Counted from the first letter of the stretch, positions 33,035-41,478 are shown. The stretch is DNA of 41,730 nt from Paraburkholderia metrosideri (GCF_904848625.1 NZ_CAJHCP010000026.1:1-41730), one strand, 5' to 3'. The notes: a model not told the origin generated them from the letters alone. Numbers and translations: made by a program.

Positions 33035-34183
33035 TCAGAAGCGGTGGCGCAAACCCGCGGTCACGGCAATCTGTTTGTTGTTGCTGGAAGCGGAGCCCAA
33101 GCCATTGATGTTGGCGTCGACGATCGCGCCTTCGTTGACTTGCTGATACACGCCTTGCAGGTACACGTCGGTACGCTTGGACAGTGCATAGTCGGTTTGC
33201 AGATTGAACTGGTTCCAGTGCGGCCGCGTTCCGGCCAGACTTCCGCGCGTGTACGTGTAGCCGCCGGCGATGCTGACAGCTGGCGTCAACGCGTAGCGCG
33301 CGTTGGCTTCAAAGTTCTGGAAGTGGGCGCTGTTGCTGGCAAAGCCGACCCCGCCCGTTTCGCCCGATGCCGCCGCGCCGATGCCCACGAGGTTGCCCAG
33401 ATTCGTCTGCGAATAAACGAGGCCGAGCGTGGCCGGTCCGATCGCGTAGTTAGCGCCCGCGCCCCAGGTTTGCTGGCGGCCGGCGAAGAAGGTGTTGTCG
33501 CCCGATACCGCGCCGCCCGAGTTGAACGCCGCCGCGGCAGCGCCTGCGCCGTTGCTGTTCAACTGCATGTAAGCGCCGGCGATATTCAGGCCGTTCCAGT
33601 TGTACGACACGCCCGCACTGTATGCGCGGTTGTTGGCAAAGCCATCCGCCTGATTCGAGAAGCCGTACAACGCACCGAACTTCAGACCGCCATAGTTCGC
33701 GCTCTGATATTTGACCGAATTGTCGATACGGAACGAGTTGTTCAGGTTGTCGTTGTCGAACGGGTGCGCGAACTGTGTGCCGCCGTATTGGGTGCCGGTC
33801 AGCGCCAACGGGCCGACGTAATCGACCATGCTGTCATATTGACGACCGAGGGTGACGGAGCCGAAATCGTTACTCGACAGGCCGACAAACGCTTGCCGTC
33901 CAAACAGGCGGCCCTCTTGCCCAAGGTTGCCGTTAGCGATATTGAAGCCGTTTTCCAACGTGAAAATCGCCTTCAGGCCGCCGCCCAGATCTTCTGAGCC
34001 ACGCAGACCAAACCGGCTGCCATTGATCTGGCCACTCGTCATTTGCCAGTTACTGTGACCTTGCTGATTATTCGTATAGGTGATGCCGGCGTCGATCAAG
34101 CCGTATAGCGTCACGCTGCTCTGCGCCTGCGCAGCGGAGGCAAAAACGCCCGTAAGGGCCGCGACCATGAGTGTCTTCTTCAT
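33035..34183 (-). CDS. Gram-negative general porin (OmpC-like, Burkholderia type)
   Basis: A 382-residue outer-membrane protein. The signal peptide is MKKTLMVAALTGVFASAAQA; the mature part begins QSSVTLYGLIDAGITY, as in beta-proteobacterial trimeric porins. Further hallmarks are SRFGLRGSEDLGGGLKAIF, RQAFVGLSSNDFGSVTLGRQ and the C-terminal beta-signal AVTAGLRHRF ending in Phe. A 16-strand barrel is expected, with loop 3 acting as constriction. The gene has its own terminator and a long leader region upstream, so it is monocistronic. Confidence 0.95.
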   Translation of the reverse strand: MKKTLMVAALTGVFASAAQAQSSVTLYGLIDAGITYTNNQQGHSNWQMTSGQINGSRFGLRGSEDLGGGLKAIFTLENGFNIANGNLGQEGRLFGRQAFVGLSSNDFGSVTLGRQYDSMVDYVGPLALTGTQYGGTQFAHPFDNDNLNNSFRIDNSVKYQSANYGGLKFGALYGFSNQADGFANNRAYSAGVSYNWNGLNIAGAYMQLNSNGAGAAAAAFNSGGAVSGDNTFFAGRQQTWGAGANYAIGPATLGLVYSQTNLGNLVGIGAAASGETGGVGFASNSAHFQNFEANARYALTPAVSIAGGYTYTRGSLAGTRPHWNQFNLQTDYALSKRTDVYLQGVYQQVNEGAIVDANINGLGSASSNNKQIAVTAGLRHRF

Positions 34184-34588
34184 TTCGTAACTCCGCGAAC
34201 GATAGAGATACCGAACCCCGGCTTAGGAAACCTTTGAAGCGGGTGCTGCGAGAGACGTAAGTGCCCGTGAGAAGCGCGCTGACCAGAAAAGCGCGTTGGT
34301 TTCCGGTTAGGCAGAGTGTAAAGAGGCCATCTGTAAAGTGGGCATTCCGATTTTCGCAATAAAGTATTACGCGATTCGAAATTGTGAGCGAATGACGCGC
34401 AGCCCTTATAAATAAAGGCGGAGGGCAGTATTGACGGGATGAAAAACAAGAGATGTTTGAAACACGTTGCTCATTCGCGACACTCATCGATGCGAAAAAG
34501 CAACGCTATTTAACGAAAACGGCGATTGTTGTTAATGCCGCAATAGATGCTTGCTGATCGTGGAAATGATGGGAATTCGCCGAGCGGC

Positions 34589-34594
34589 TATACT
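34589..34594 (+). promoter_or_regulatory. -10-like element ahead of the candidate sRNA
   Basis: TATACT, well placed for a start near 34600. No good -35 hexamer is found at 16-18 bases (34565-34572), so an activator or alternative sigma factor may be needed. The remainder of 34184-34588 holds the porin promoter region and no gene. Confidence 0.4.
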
Positions 34595-34599
34595 GAGAG

Positions 34600-34685
34600 T
34601 TCTGCTTTTCGAGGCAGACTTTTTCGTTGACGAAAAAGATCTCCAAACCTTTGTCAGCGCGACTTAATCGTCGCGCTTTTTTTTT
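34600..34685 (+). ncRNA. Candidate small RNA with three hairpins and its own terminator
   Basis: About 86 bases. Hairpin 1: TCTGC/GCAGA (34601-34618). Hairpin 2: CTTTTTCG-ttga-CGAAAAAG (34619-34638). A single-stranded stretch ATCTCCAAACCTTTGTC (34639-34655) follows, with a CTCC that could pair with ribosome-binding sites. The last is a strong intrinsic terminator, AGCGCGAC/GTCGCGCT plus nine T (34656-34685). No plus-strand gene precedes the terminator within 2 kb except the convergent porin, so it needs a short transcript of its own. The layout fits an Hfq-type sRNA. Confidence 0.6.
34656..34685 (+). terminator. Strong plus-strand intrinsic terminator
   Basis: An 8-bp stem AGCGCGAC/GTCGCGCT with loop ttaatc and nine consecutive T. 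It faces away from the porin gene and toward the convergent small gene at 34716-34964. On the minus strand there is no T-run after the stem. Confidence 0.92.
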
Positions 34686-34715
34686 GCCGTCGATTTGCGG
34701 CGCTATTGAAGCGGG

Positions 34716-34964
34716 TCAGTGCGCGGGCGCGGTGCCGTCCAGGTCAGCCCAGTCTTCCGATGTGGGGACGCTCCAGTCTTCCATAACGTAGCGGCGCGCA
34801 TCCATGGGCGAGGACAACAGGTTTTGCCAGTGATCCCCGTGCCACATAGGATCAAACTCGAAAGCGGACGATGTTTCGGCAGTCGGCGCAGCGCTGACGG
34901 AAGGCGTCTGCGCATGCGAATGAGTGAGCCAGGTGACGAGGCGGCGGATTTCGTTAAGCAGCAT
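34716..34964 (-). CDS. Small uncharacterised protein, 82 aa
   Basis: Start at ATG 34964 with GAGGAG 7 bases upstream, which is why I accept it. The sequence MLLNEIRRLVTWLTHSHAQT is followed by an Ala/Ser-rich middle and an acidic, Trp-rich end (FDPMWHGDHWQNLL; VMEDWSVPTSEDWADLDG). No signal peptide, membrane helix or known motif. It converges on the candidate sRNA terminator. I do not recognise the family. Confidence 0.6.
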   Translation of the reverse strand: MLLNEIRRLVTWLTHSHAQTPSVSAAPTAETSSAFEFDPMWHGDHWQNLLSSPMDARRYVMEDWSVPTSEDWADLDGTAPAH

Positions 34965-35956
34965 GGCAATCTCCTCATACTCGTTACTACAACGACCAGT
35001 CCATCATGCCGATGCGAATGTGCCGCAACAAGTCGGAAAAACACTTACTAAAAACAGGTTTTGTTACATCTGATTGGGCGCTGAAATTATTGCCGCCTGA
35101 GTTTTTTGTTGAACCAGATGAGGTAATAATGTCTTGCGCTCAATTAATCAGTTAGTTAATCGTCAATTCCTATTTAGGGTGCGCTTCGCATTGTCGTGGT
35201 GTCCAGCCTCCGAAAGGCACTAGAAGTTCACCAGGTGATGATTTAGACTCTGCGAAAAAACAGCAAGCTTTAGTAGGCCAGCCCGGTTGTATGAAGCCGG
35301 CGTGGCTTTCGCGTCAAAAAAAGTGTAGCGGCGGCTTTATCCCGCTTGGGGACTACCCAGTTTGAAAAATCATCATGGAATAACTGGACATCGACGCTGG
35401 TATCGCCAACTGATTCGGCGATGCGAAGGGCTTTGGGCTTCATCACTTCTGGTCCGTAGTGGGACGGCGATCTGTTCGTGCGCTTCTCGGGGATTCGCTC
35501 GGCGGGCTTTAAATCGTGGAAGGAAAGCCAGCGCATTCCCTTTAGCATCAAGGCCGGCCCCAAGGGCATGCAGGCCGCGAACATTCAGCCGCTTTAGGCG
35601 TCACGGCGCGGCACGCGTGGAGAATACGCCGGGTTGCGCAAGTTCATGCCGGATAGCGAAGGCTTTTTTATTACCTCGCGACGTTTTCATCGATCTGCAT
35701 TGCACGACTATCCGCTCTCACGCCATTCGCTTAATTCGTCAAAGCGTGCGAAAGAGTTGGGCCGATTTTTTTGAGAGCTGCGAAAGCGTAATAAAGCAGC
35801 TTGATGGACAAATCCAGATCCAGCCGCAAATGAATCACCCGCAAAAAGGGTTCTCCGTGCGGTAATCGCGCATCGTCCAATGCGCTGGAATCTGGGTGGG
35901 CCGTGGCTAACTGGTGCATACTTGCTGCCAAGTCACGTGTCTAAAGTATCCTTTTC
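34965..35956. other. Gene-poor, lower-GC stretch
   Basis: Nearly 1 kb with A/T-rich patches (35040-35260) and no convincing gene. On the minus strand 35270-35584 a 104-codon frame reads HYGPEVMKPKALRIAESVGD and VQLFHDDFSNWVVPKRDKAA, which looks protein-like but lacks a ribosome site and a family I recognise; it may be a gene remnant. Nothing else is supported. Confidence 0.35.
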
Positions 35957-37111
35957 ATGTCTGAACAGCTTTTGCCGGAACCGGCCCTGGGTGTACCGAT
36001 TGTCTTCGTCGATCTCGAAACCACTGGCGGTTCCACCAGCGAGCATCGCATTACCGAAGTGGGTGTCGTCGAAGTAGGGGCCGCCGGCGTGTCGCGCTGG
36101 AGCAGCCTGGTCGACCCGCAGCAGTCCATCCCATCATTCATCCAGCAACTCACCGGTATCACGAATGCGATGGTGCGCGGCGCGCCCACTTTTGACGCCA
36201 TCGCGCCGGCTCTGTTCGAGCGCCTGAATGGAAAGCTCTTCGTCGCGCACAACGCCAGTTTCGATCGCGGCTTTCTGCGGGGCGAATTTCGCCGCGCCGG
36301 GATTGCGTTCGATCCGGATGTGCTGTGTACGGTGCGTTTGTCGCGCGCATTGTTTCCCGCCGAAAAGCGTCACGGACTCGACGCGCTGGTCGAGCGTCAC
36401 GCGCTCGTGCCGTCCGATCGTCACCGCGCGCTTGCCGACGCCGATCTGATCTGGCAGTTCTGGCAGCGTCTGCATGGTCTGGTGCCGCTCGACGTGCTGC
36501 GCGCGCAGATCGAGCGAACCACGCGGCGTTACCGGCTTGCCGGAGACATCACGGAAGATCTACTGGACACCGCGCCAAGCGGTTGCGGCGTCTATGCGTT
36601 CTATGGCGAGGAGGACTCGCCGCTGTACGTCGGGCGAAGTGTGCGCGTACGGCAGCGGCTGCGTTCACATCTGACCGGCGAGCGGCGTTCGTCGAAGGAC
36701 ATTCGGCTCGCGCAGCAGGTGCGGCGCGTCGAGTGGCGCGCAACCGGCGGCGAGCTGGGCGCGATGCTGGTCGAGGCGCAATGGATCGCGACGTTGCGCC
36801 CCGGCCATAATCGGGTGCCGCGCGTCACAAAGAGCGATCCTGCGGATGCACCGTGGCCATTCCAGGGGCCGATCGTCTTTGAGGAGCGAGAAGAGGCGTC
36901 GCAGGCGCGGGCTTTTCACGTCGTCGACCGTTGGCGTTACGTCGGGCATGCTCCGTCGCTGGATCAGGCGGCTGAGTTGTATGCGACGAGCGCCACAGCG
37001 CCATTCGAACTGTCGACCTATCGCATTCTGCAGAGTCACCTGGCGCGAGGTCTTCGCGTGATGCCGTTGAGCGTGCAAAGCGTCGCGTCGGTCGTGTCGA
37101 GCGTCGTCTGA
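35957..37111 (+). CDS. DnaQ-like 3'-5' exonuclease fused to a GIY-YIG (UvrC-type) nuclease domain
   Basis: A 384-residue two-nuclease protein. Residues of about 13-175 are a DEDDh exonuclease: D19 and E21 in VDLETTGG (Exo I), HNASFDRGFL near residue 98 (Exo II), HRALADAD near residue 155 (Exo III). From about residue 205 a GIY-YIG domain follows (GCGVYAFYGEEDSPLYVGRS, RVRQRLRSHL), with a Glu in MLVEAQWI that could be the metal ligand. Such fusions are known and are named as polymerase III epsilon-like or Cho/UvrC-like; a role in DNA repair is likely. It is not the replicative epsilon subunit. Monocistronic. Confidence 0.92.
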   Translation: MSEQLLPEPALGVPIVFVDLETTGGSTSEHRITEVGVVEVGAAGVSRWSSLVDPQQSIPSFIQQLTGITNAMVRGAPTFDAIAPALFERLNGKLFVAHNASFDRGFLRGEFRRAGIAFDPDVLCTVRLSRALFPAEKRHGLDALVERHALVPSDRHRALADADLIWQFWQRLHGLVPLDVLRAQIERTTRRYRLAGDITEDLLDTAPSGCGVYAFYGEEDSPLYVGRSVRVRQRLRSHLTGERRSSKDIRLAQQVRRVEWRATGGELGAMLVEAQWIATLRPGHNRVPRVTKSDPADAPWPFQGPIVFEEREEASQARAFHVVDRWRYVGHAPSLDQAAELYATSATAPFELSTYRILQSHLARGLRVMPLSVQSVASVVSSVV

Positions 37112-37225
37112 TTGTCGCCGACGCGTCAGCGCCGGCGTACCTCGTTTTATTTCCGTCGATTCATGGCGCGGTGGCGAGCGGTCAGACTCAACGTCATTTC
37201 TGCTCTTTCTCCTGCGTCGGCCGGG

Positions 37226-37822
37226 TCAACCGGTCGCGCCAACACCCCCGGTTTCGCAGACGTGACCGAGTGCGTGACTCAACGCGCTCGAATGCGTCGA
37301 GTCGTAGCGGGTTAGCGATTTCCAGCTAGCCAGCGACTGCGCGACGCGCGATGGACAATCGTCCGTTGCGCGAACCGGCTGCACGCGAGCAAGGGCCGCC
37401 ACGAGGGATTGCGTCAACCGGTCCAGTTGCGGGCGCGTGCTGGCGGCGAGGTCGGGTGCGGGTCCTTGCGGCGGTTGTCCATTGCGCCAGGTCGCAAATA
37501 GTGCGTTTTGCACATCCTTGCTGGCGTCGATCTGATCCTGGAAGAAAGCGCGCGCGAATGCCGGATCGACATTGGCCGCTATGGCGCGCTTCTCCACGTC
37601 GGCGAGCAACGCATTTTCGCGCGGCGTGTCGGTGATCGCCTGATGATTGGCCCATTTCCAGCGAGCAACCGGTTCCGCGAGCGCGAGGCGCTGCGAAGCG
37701 AGTGCGATCAGGTTGGTGAGTGCGGTGTCGTCGCCATCGGCGACAGCGGAGGTGGGCGTGAACGCAGCGCAAGCGGCTAACGCGAGTGCACATGACACGG
37801 CGAGGCGAAACGAACGGTTCAT
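37226..37822 (-). CDS. Exported monofunctional chorismate mutase (AroQ, gamma type)
   Basis: A 198-residue protein from ATG 37822; the frame extends to 37984 but the signal peptide MNRSFRLAVSCALALAACAA, with cleavage near SAVADG, fixes the start. The helical core shows the AroQ pattern: LIALASQRLALAEPVARWKW, ITDTPRENALLADVEKRA, ARAFFQDQIDASKDVQ. Arg and Lys in these helices match catalytic positions. The C-terminal part adds the extra helices found in secreted enzymes. It converts chorismate to prephenate outside the cytoplasm; the purpose there is not settled. Confidence 0.88.
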   Translation of the reverse strand: MNRSFRLAVSCALALAACAAFTPTSAVADGDDTALTNLIALASQRLALAEPVARWKWANHQAITDTPRENALLADVEKRAIAANVDPAFARAFFQDQIDASKDVQNALFATWRNGQPPQGPAPDLAASTRPQLDRLTQSLVAALARVQPVRATDDCPSRVAQSLASWKSLTRYDSTHSSALSHALGHVCETGGVGATG

Positions 37823-38109
37823 GGAAGTTGAGCGGGGTCGGGCGACCACAGAGGAAAACCAGAAGAATAAATGATGGCGGCCGTCAGGATATTTTCGGTG
37901 AACGAAAATCGGCGAGGCAGCGTTTCGACGGAGCGGCACTCGGTAGGGGGCGAGCGCAATCAGACGCCGGGGCCATGTGCCCAAGCGCCGCCCGAATCAG
38001 GCGATCTGATTCAGCGTCACTATGCGGACGTAACACTGCGCAATAGGGCGGATACAGTAACCGCACATTCGATATGCGGATAGCAATGCTGCGTCGCGCC
38101 ACCGCGCAA

Positions 38110-38259
38110 TTACTTCGAATCGCACGACTTACGTTGTTCGTCGAAAAATGCGCGAACGTGCTCAGGCAATTCGGCACCCAGAAACTCGACGCCAGCGGGT
38201 TCCGGATCCGGGCAAAATACTTTATCCGGGGTCGGAATCTTCGTTGGTTTGGCATCCAT
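38110..38259 (-). CDS. Very small uncharacterised protein, 49 aa
   Basis: Start at ATG 38259 behind a strong ribosome site (AAGGAG, 7 bases upstream), stop TAA at 38110-38112. The sequence runs MDAKPTKIPTPDKVFCPDPE, then VEFLGAELPEHVRAFFDEQR and ends KSCDSK. It is soluble, Pro-rich at the front, with an acidic helix and two Cys. No family recognised. The good ribosome site and protein-like composition are the evidence. The gap 37823-38109 downstream holds nothing I can identify. Confidence 0.6.
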   Translation of the reverse strand: MDAKPTKIPTPDKVFCPDPEPAGVEFLGAELPEHVRAFFDEQRKSCDSK

Positions 38260-38511
38260 GATCTTTCTCCTTTACAAACCGATTATCGGCCTCAGTCCCC
38301 GCTTCGCACCAGCGTCCAACGTACGTAGCTTCTTCTCTGTTGCTTTAACGGCACAAGGCAACACTTCAGCAGAGTGTTTGAATAGAATTTATTGTCTGGC
38401 TACACCCGCGGGGTTTTCTTCTGCGCCCATCCCGTCAGCTCAATTTCTCCTGCCGTTTGCTTCCTCGCCTTGCTCCGTCTGCTGTTCAGCCGATTGATCC
38501 GTTTTGCTTAT

Positions 38512-38529
38512 ATGTGATGCGCTTCACAT
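38512..38529. promoter_or_regulatory. CRP-type palindrome
   Basis: ATGTGA-tgcgct-TCACAT, a perfect match to the CRP/FNR-superfamily core TGTGA-N6-TCACA. A second partial site TGTGA-N5-TCATG lies at 38537-38551. The site is in the AT-rich gap 38260-38930, about 250 bases from the 49-aa gene (minus) and 400 bases from the 67-aa gene (plus), so it could serve either. The rest of the gap shows no gene. Confidence 0.65.
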
Positions 38530-38930
38530 CGTTTCATGTGAATAAATCATGACGAAAATTGATGCGTTGCGACATCGGCACAATTTGCACCATATCCGAC
38601 TGAACGTTCGTTAATTACCGCTCGGTTCTTTCGCAGATTTCCGCCGCTAATCTTTTCTAAACGATTCATTTCCCCGATTCGTTGACGGGATCGAACACTT
38701 TTTCAAAGATTTTTTGCAAAAATTAACAAACTCGTGAGTGATGCGGAGTTTGGGCTCAGGCGACACGTCTGCGGTTTATGCCAAAAGCTCGTCATTGGAT
38801 GACAAATCGGTCGGCGCGCTAATCGCTACCTATGCTTGAAGAGGTTATCTATTGGGCTACGTGCAGTGGCCAACGGACGGCGCTGCGTGTGCCGGAGAAG
38901 ATGCCAGCGTCGCCATTCACGGAGTTCGCC

Positions 38931-39134
38931 ATGGAAAACGCTGTCTACTGGAAAGGACGTCAGGTCGGAATCGAATGTGCCGGCCGGATCTTATGGTTTT
39001 CGTCGGCACCGCAGGAGGCGGTCGCGGCGTATTCGGTGCCGCAGACGAAGCCGGTCGGGATAGAGAAAGATTCGGTCGTGGCCCGCAATCTGGTCATGAC
39101 GCCGGCCTATGACCGATTGGGCCGTCGCGATTGA
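38931..39134 (+). CDS. Small uncharacterised protein, 67 aa
   Basis: Start taken at ATG 38931 (MENAVYWKGRQVGIECAGRI) with GGAG 7 bases upstream; in-frame ATG codons at 38832 and 38901 are alternatives. The protein is short, soluble and basic to neutral, with WFSSAPQEAVAAYSV and VARNLVMTPAYDRLGRRD. No signal peptide or known motif. Downstream (39135-39358) I see no gene before the tRNA-Thr terminator. Confidence 0.55.
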   Translation: MENAVYWKGRQVGIECAGRILWFSSAPQEAVAAYSVPQTKPVGIEKDSVVARNLVMTPAYDRLGRRD

Positions 39135-39358
39135 AATGGCATTTGTTGCGCACGGCTTCGCAGAGAGCCGCAGCTCGGAATGTCATCGACCCGGGTGTTT
39201 GGGCTCCGGCGGCTCAAAATCGAGCTGGCTTTAGCTACGCAATTGCACGAAGCAGTTCACGTTCGGCATGGCTATTTGAAGAAGGCCAACTCAAAAGCGG
39301 TGTCGAGTTCTAGTGGGCCGTCCCACGTTGATACGAACCGCCTGCGCGACGTCAGAAA

Positions 39359-39393
39359 GCAAAAAGCCCAGTCACGAGGACTGGGCTTTTTGC
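39359..39393 (-). terminator. Intrinsic terminator of tRNA-Thr
   Basis: A 15-bp perfect stem GCAAAAAGCCCAGTC/GACTGGGCTTTTTGC around acgag. It lies 10 bases beyond the tRNA-Thr 3' end; A/T-rich flanks on both sides make it bidirectional. Confidence 0.92.
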
Positions 39394-39403
39394 TTGAATC
39401 TTG

Positions 39404-39479
39404 TGGTGCCGGAAAGAGGAATCGAACCCCCGACCTTCGCATTACGAATGCGCTGCTCTACCGTCTGAGCTATTCCGGC
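39404..39479 (-). tRNA. tRNA-Thr (anticodon CGU)
   Basis: A 76-base tRNA: acceptor GCCGGAA with TTCCGGC, D-arm TAGCTCAGACGGTAGAG, anticodon loop TTCGTAA, T-loop GTTCGATTC and encoded CCA. It lies immediately downstream of fbp on the same strand, so it may be partly transcribed from it. Confidence 0.95.
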
Positions 39480-39544
39480 ATCAGGAGAAACGAGATTATA
39501 GGGACTTCTTTATTGACTTGGCAAGCCCCTCTCGCTCACTTTTT

Positions 39545-40561
39545 TCATTTTTTTGCTTCGAGGTGATACCGGGTTACGCGATCGACCTCGTTCTTCGAAC
39601 CAAGGAACACCGCGACACGCTCGTGCAGGCTCTTTGGCTGGATGTCCAGAATGCGTTTTTCGCCGTTGGTCGCAGCACCACCGGCCTGTTCGACGATGAA
39701 CGCCATCGGGTTCGCTTCGTACATCAGGCGCAGCTTGCCCGGCTTGTCGGGCGTGCGCTTGTCGGCGGGATACATGAAGATGCCGCCACGATTCAGAATA
39801 CGGTGCACGTCCGCGACCATCGAGGCGATCCAGCGCATGTTGAAGTCGCTTTGACGCGCGCCGTCCTGGCCCGCTTTCAGTTCGCCGATGTATTGCTCGA
39901 CCGGCGCATGCCAGTGGCGCTCATTCGACGCGTTGATCGCGTATTCACGCGTTTCGACCGGGATGCGCATGTCGCTTTGCGTGAGCACCCACGATCCGAG
40001 TTCGCGGTCGAGCGTGAAGCAGTTCACGCCATTGCCGGTGGTCAGCACGAGCACGGTTTGCGGGCCGTACACCGCGTAACCCGCAGCGACCTGTTGCGTG
40101 CCGGGTTGCAGGAACGATTGTTCGGTAGGTTGCTGGCCGTCCGGGCAGCGCAGCACCGAGAAGATCGTGCCGATCGACACGTTGACGTCGATGTTCGACG
40201 AACCGTCGAGCGGATCGAACACCAGCAAGTATTCGCCCTTCGGATAGTTGGCCGGGATCGGGAAGAACTGTTCCATTTCCTCGGACGCCATCCCGGCCAG
40301 GTTGCCGCCCCATTCGTTCGCTTCGAGCAGGATTTCGTTCGAGAGGATGTCGAGTTTCTTCTGCACTTCGCCCTGGACGTTCTCGCTACCGGCCGTGCCG
40401 AGCGCGTCGCCAAGTGCGCCTTTGCTGACGTGATAGCTGATCGCCTTGCACGCGCGCGCGACGACTTCGATCAACAGGCGCAGATCAGCCGGGAGGTTAT
40501 TGGTCTCGCGCTGCTGTTCGATCAGGTACTTCGAGAGAGTGGTACGACGTTGCAAAGCCAT
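39545..40561 (-). CDS. fbp: Fructose-1,6-bisphosphatase, class I
   Basis: A 338-residue gluconeogenic enzyme. The metal-binding active-site motif FDPLDGSSNIDVN is at residues 115-127. Upstream are GEVQKKLDILSNEILLEANE with metal ligands, and near the C-terminus GGIFMYPADKRTPDKPGKLR and YEANPMAFIVEQAGG, all class I hallmarks. Normal length and single-gene transcription unit. In Burkholderia relatives a paralogue can serve the Calvin cycle; no cbb genes are nearby, so a gluconeogenic role is the default. Confidence 0.96.
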   Translation of the reverse strand: MALQRRTTLSKYLIEQQRETNNLPADLRLLIEVVARACKAISYHVSKGALGDALGTAGSENVQGEVQKKLDILSNEILLEANEWGGNLAGMASEEMEQFFPIPANYPKGEYLLVFDPLDGSSNIDVNVSIGTIFSVLRCPDGQQPTEQSFLQPGTQQVAAGYAVYGPQTVLVLTTGNGVNCFTLDRELGSWVLTQSDMRIPVETREYAINASNERHWHAPVEQYIGELKAGQDGARQSDFNMRWIASMVADVHRILNRGGIFMYPADKRTPDKPGKLRLMYEANPMAFIVEQAGGAATNGEKRILDIQPKSLHERVAVFLGSKNEVDRVTRYHLEAKK

Positions 40562-40696
40562 TGCTGTACTCCGGGAAGGCTAGAGGAATGAGTCGATTTT
40601 AACCGCTCGTTGTGTCGGGCCCGTGCTTTTGATGACGACGCCCACATGGCAACGCCTCGCGCTTAAGGCATGGCACGGCCGGATCAGGTTGGACGC

Positions 40697-41152
40697 TCAG
40701 GCTTTGCGGCGCGTTTTGCCGGCCGCGAGGTTGCTGCTTACGCTCACCGCCAGCGCGGCGGCGCGTGCGTGATCGGCAGACACCTTTGGCATTTTGGGGC
40801 GGTCTGCTTTGGGCATGGGTTCGATCTCGCGTTCGATCTGCTCGCCAGCGGCTGCGGTGGCCACGCGCAGGTCGTACGCGATTTGCAGGTTGAGCCAGAA
40901 CTGCGCGCTGGCGCCGAAGTAGCGTTCGAGTCGCAGCGCGGTGTCGGCCGAGATCGCGCGTTTGCCGCGAACCACGTCGTTGATGCGCGGTGCTGGCACG
41001 CGCAACGCAAGCGCGAGTGCATTGACCGACATGCCAAGCGGTTCGAGGAACTCGCTGCGCAAGATCTCGCCCGGATGGATTTCCGGAATGCTGTCGCCGG
41101 TATCGATGTCGGAGAAATCGATACCGCCTAGTTCGGAGCGTTTGATGACCAT
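40697..41152 (-). CDS. higA: HigA-family antitoxin (XRE helix-turn-helix)
   Basis: A 151-residue protein from ATG 41152 (MVIKRSELGG), chosen for GGGAG 7 bases upstream. Residues of about 25-95 are the HigA/VapI-type domain: IHPGEILRSEFLEPLGMSVN, ALALRVPAPRINDVVRGKR, ADTALRLERYFGASAQFWLN. It has a C-terminal extension of about 45 residues, Lys/Ala-rich, longer than in typical HigA. The partner toxin upstream is broken, so this is an orphan antitoxin that may persist as a repressor of its own promoter or protect against related toxins. Confidence 0.9.
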   Translation of the reverse strand: MVIKRSELGGIDFSDIDTGDSIPEIHPGEILRSEFLEPLGMSVNALALALRVPAPRINDVVRGKRAISADTALRLERYFGASAQFWLNLQIAYDLRVATAAAGEQIEREIEPMPKADRPKMPKVSADHARAAALAVSVSSNLAAGKTRRKA

Positions 41153-41168
41153 GCCGGTCTCCCAATAA

Positions 41169-41451
41169 TCAGTGATAGTCGACAATCTCGACATTCAGCG
41201 CGTCTTCGCCGACGAAGTGAAAACAGATGCGTCATTGCGCATTGATCCGGACACTCCATTGCCCAGCTGCGCTGGCCTTGCAACGCTTCGAGCCGGTTGC
41301 CGGGCGGTGCATGCAGGTTGTGGACGGAATTGGCGGCGTCGATCATCAGCAGCTTGCGTCGTGCGAGCGCCTGTATATGAAGCGGCAATGACTGCACGTA
41401 TTTGCCCTGGAAGATTCTCGCCGTAGCTTTGTCGCCGAATGTCGTGATCAT
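41169..41451 (-). pseudogene. higB: HigB-type toxin, inactivated by frameshift and nonsense mutation
   Basis: The intact part starts MITTFGDKATARIFQGKYVQ and runs to RLEALQGQRS. One extra base near plus 41265 shifts the frame; in the other frame the conserved end continues as GQWSVRINAQ, then a TGA (plus 41232-41234) where HigB has Trp, then RICFHFVGEDALNVEIVDYH and a stop at 41169. HigB is a RelE-fold ribosome-dependent mRNA nuclease whose C-terminal strands are essential, so two independent lesions make it inactive. It lies 16 bases ahead of higA, the normal toxin-first order. Confidence 0.85.
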
Positions 41452-41478
41452 GGGATCGTATAATGTATTGCGTTAAAC

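Noticed and set aside
32786..33997. 403-codon open frame on the plus strand
   Set aside because: Antisense of the porin gene; it has no family features, whereas the minus strand gives a complete porin with signal peptide and C-terminal Phe.
34619..34638. Perfect CTTTTTCG/CGAAAAAG hairpin as a separate terminator
   Set aside because: The stem is A/T-rich and not followed by a T-run; it fits better as the second hairpin of the candidate sRNA.
35362..35865. 167-codon open frame on the plus strand
   Set aside because: Arg/Cys/Ser-rich, no ribosome site and no motif; opposite-strand reading looks more protein-like but is also unsupported.
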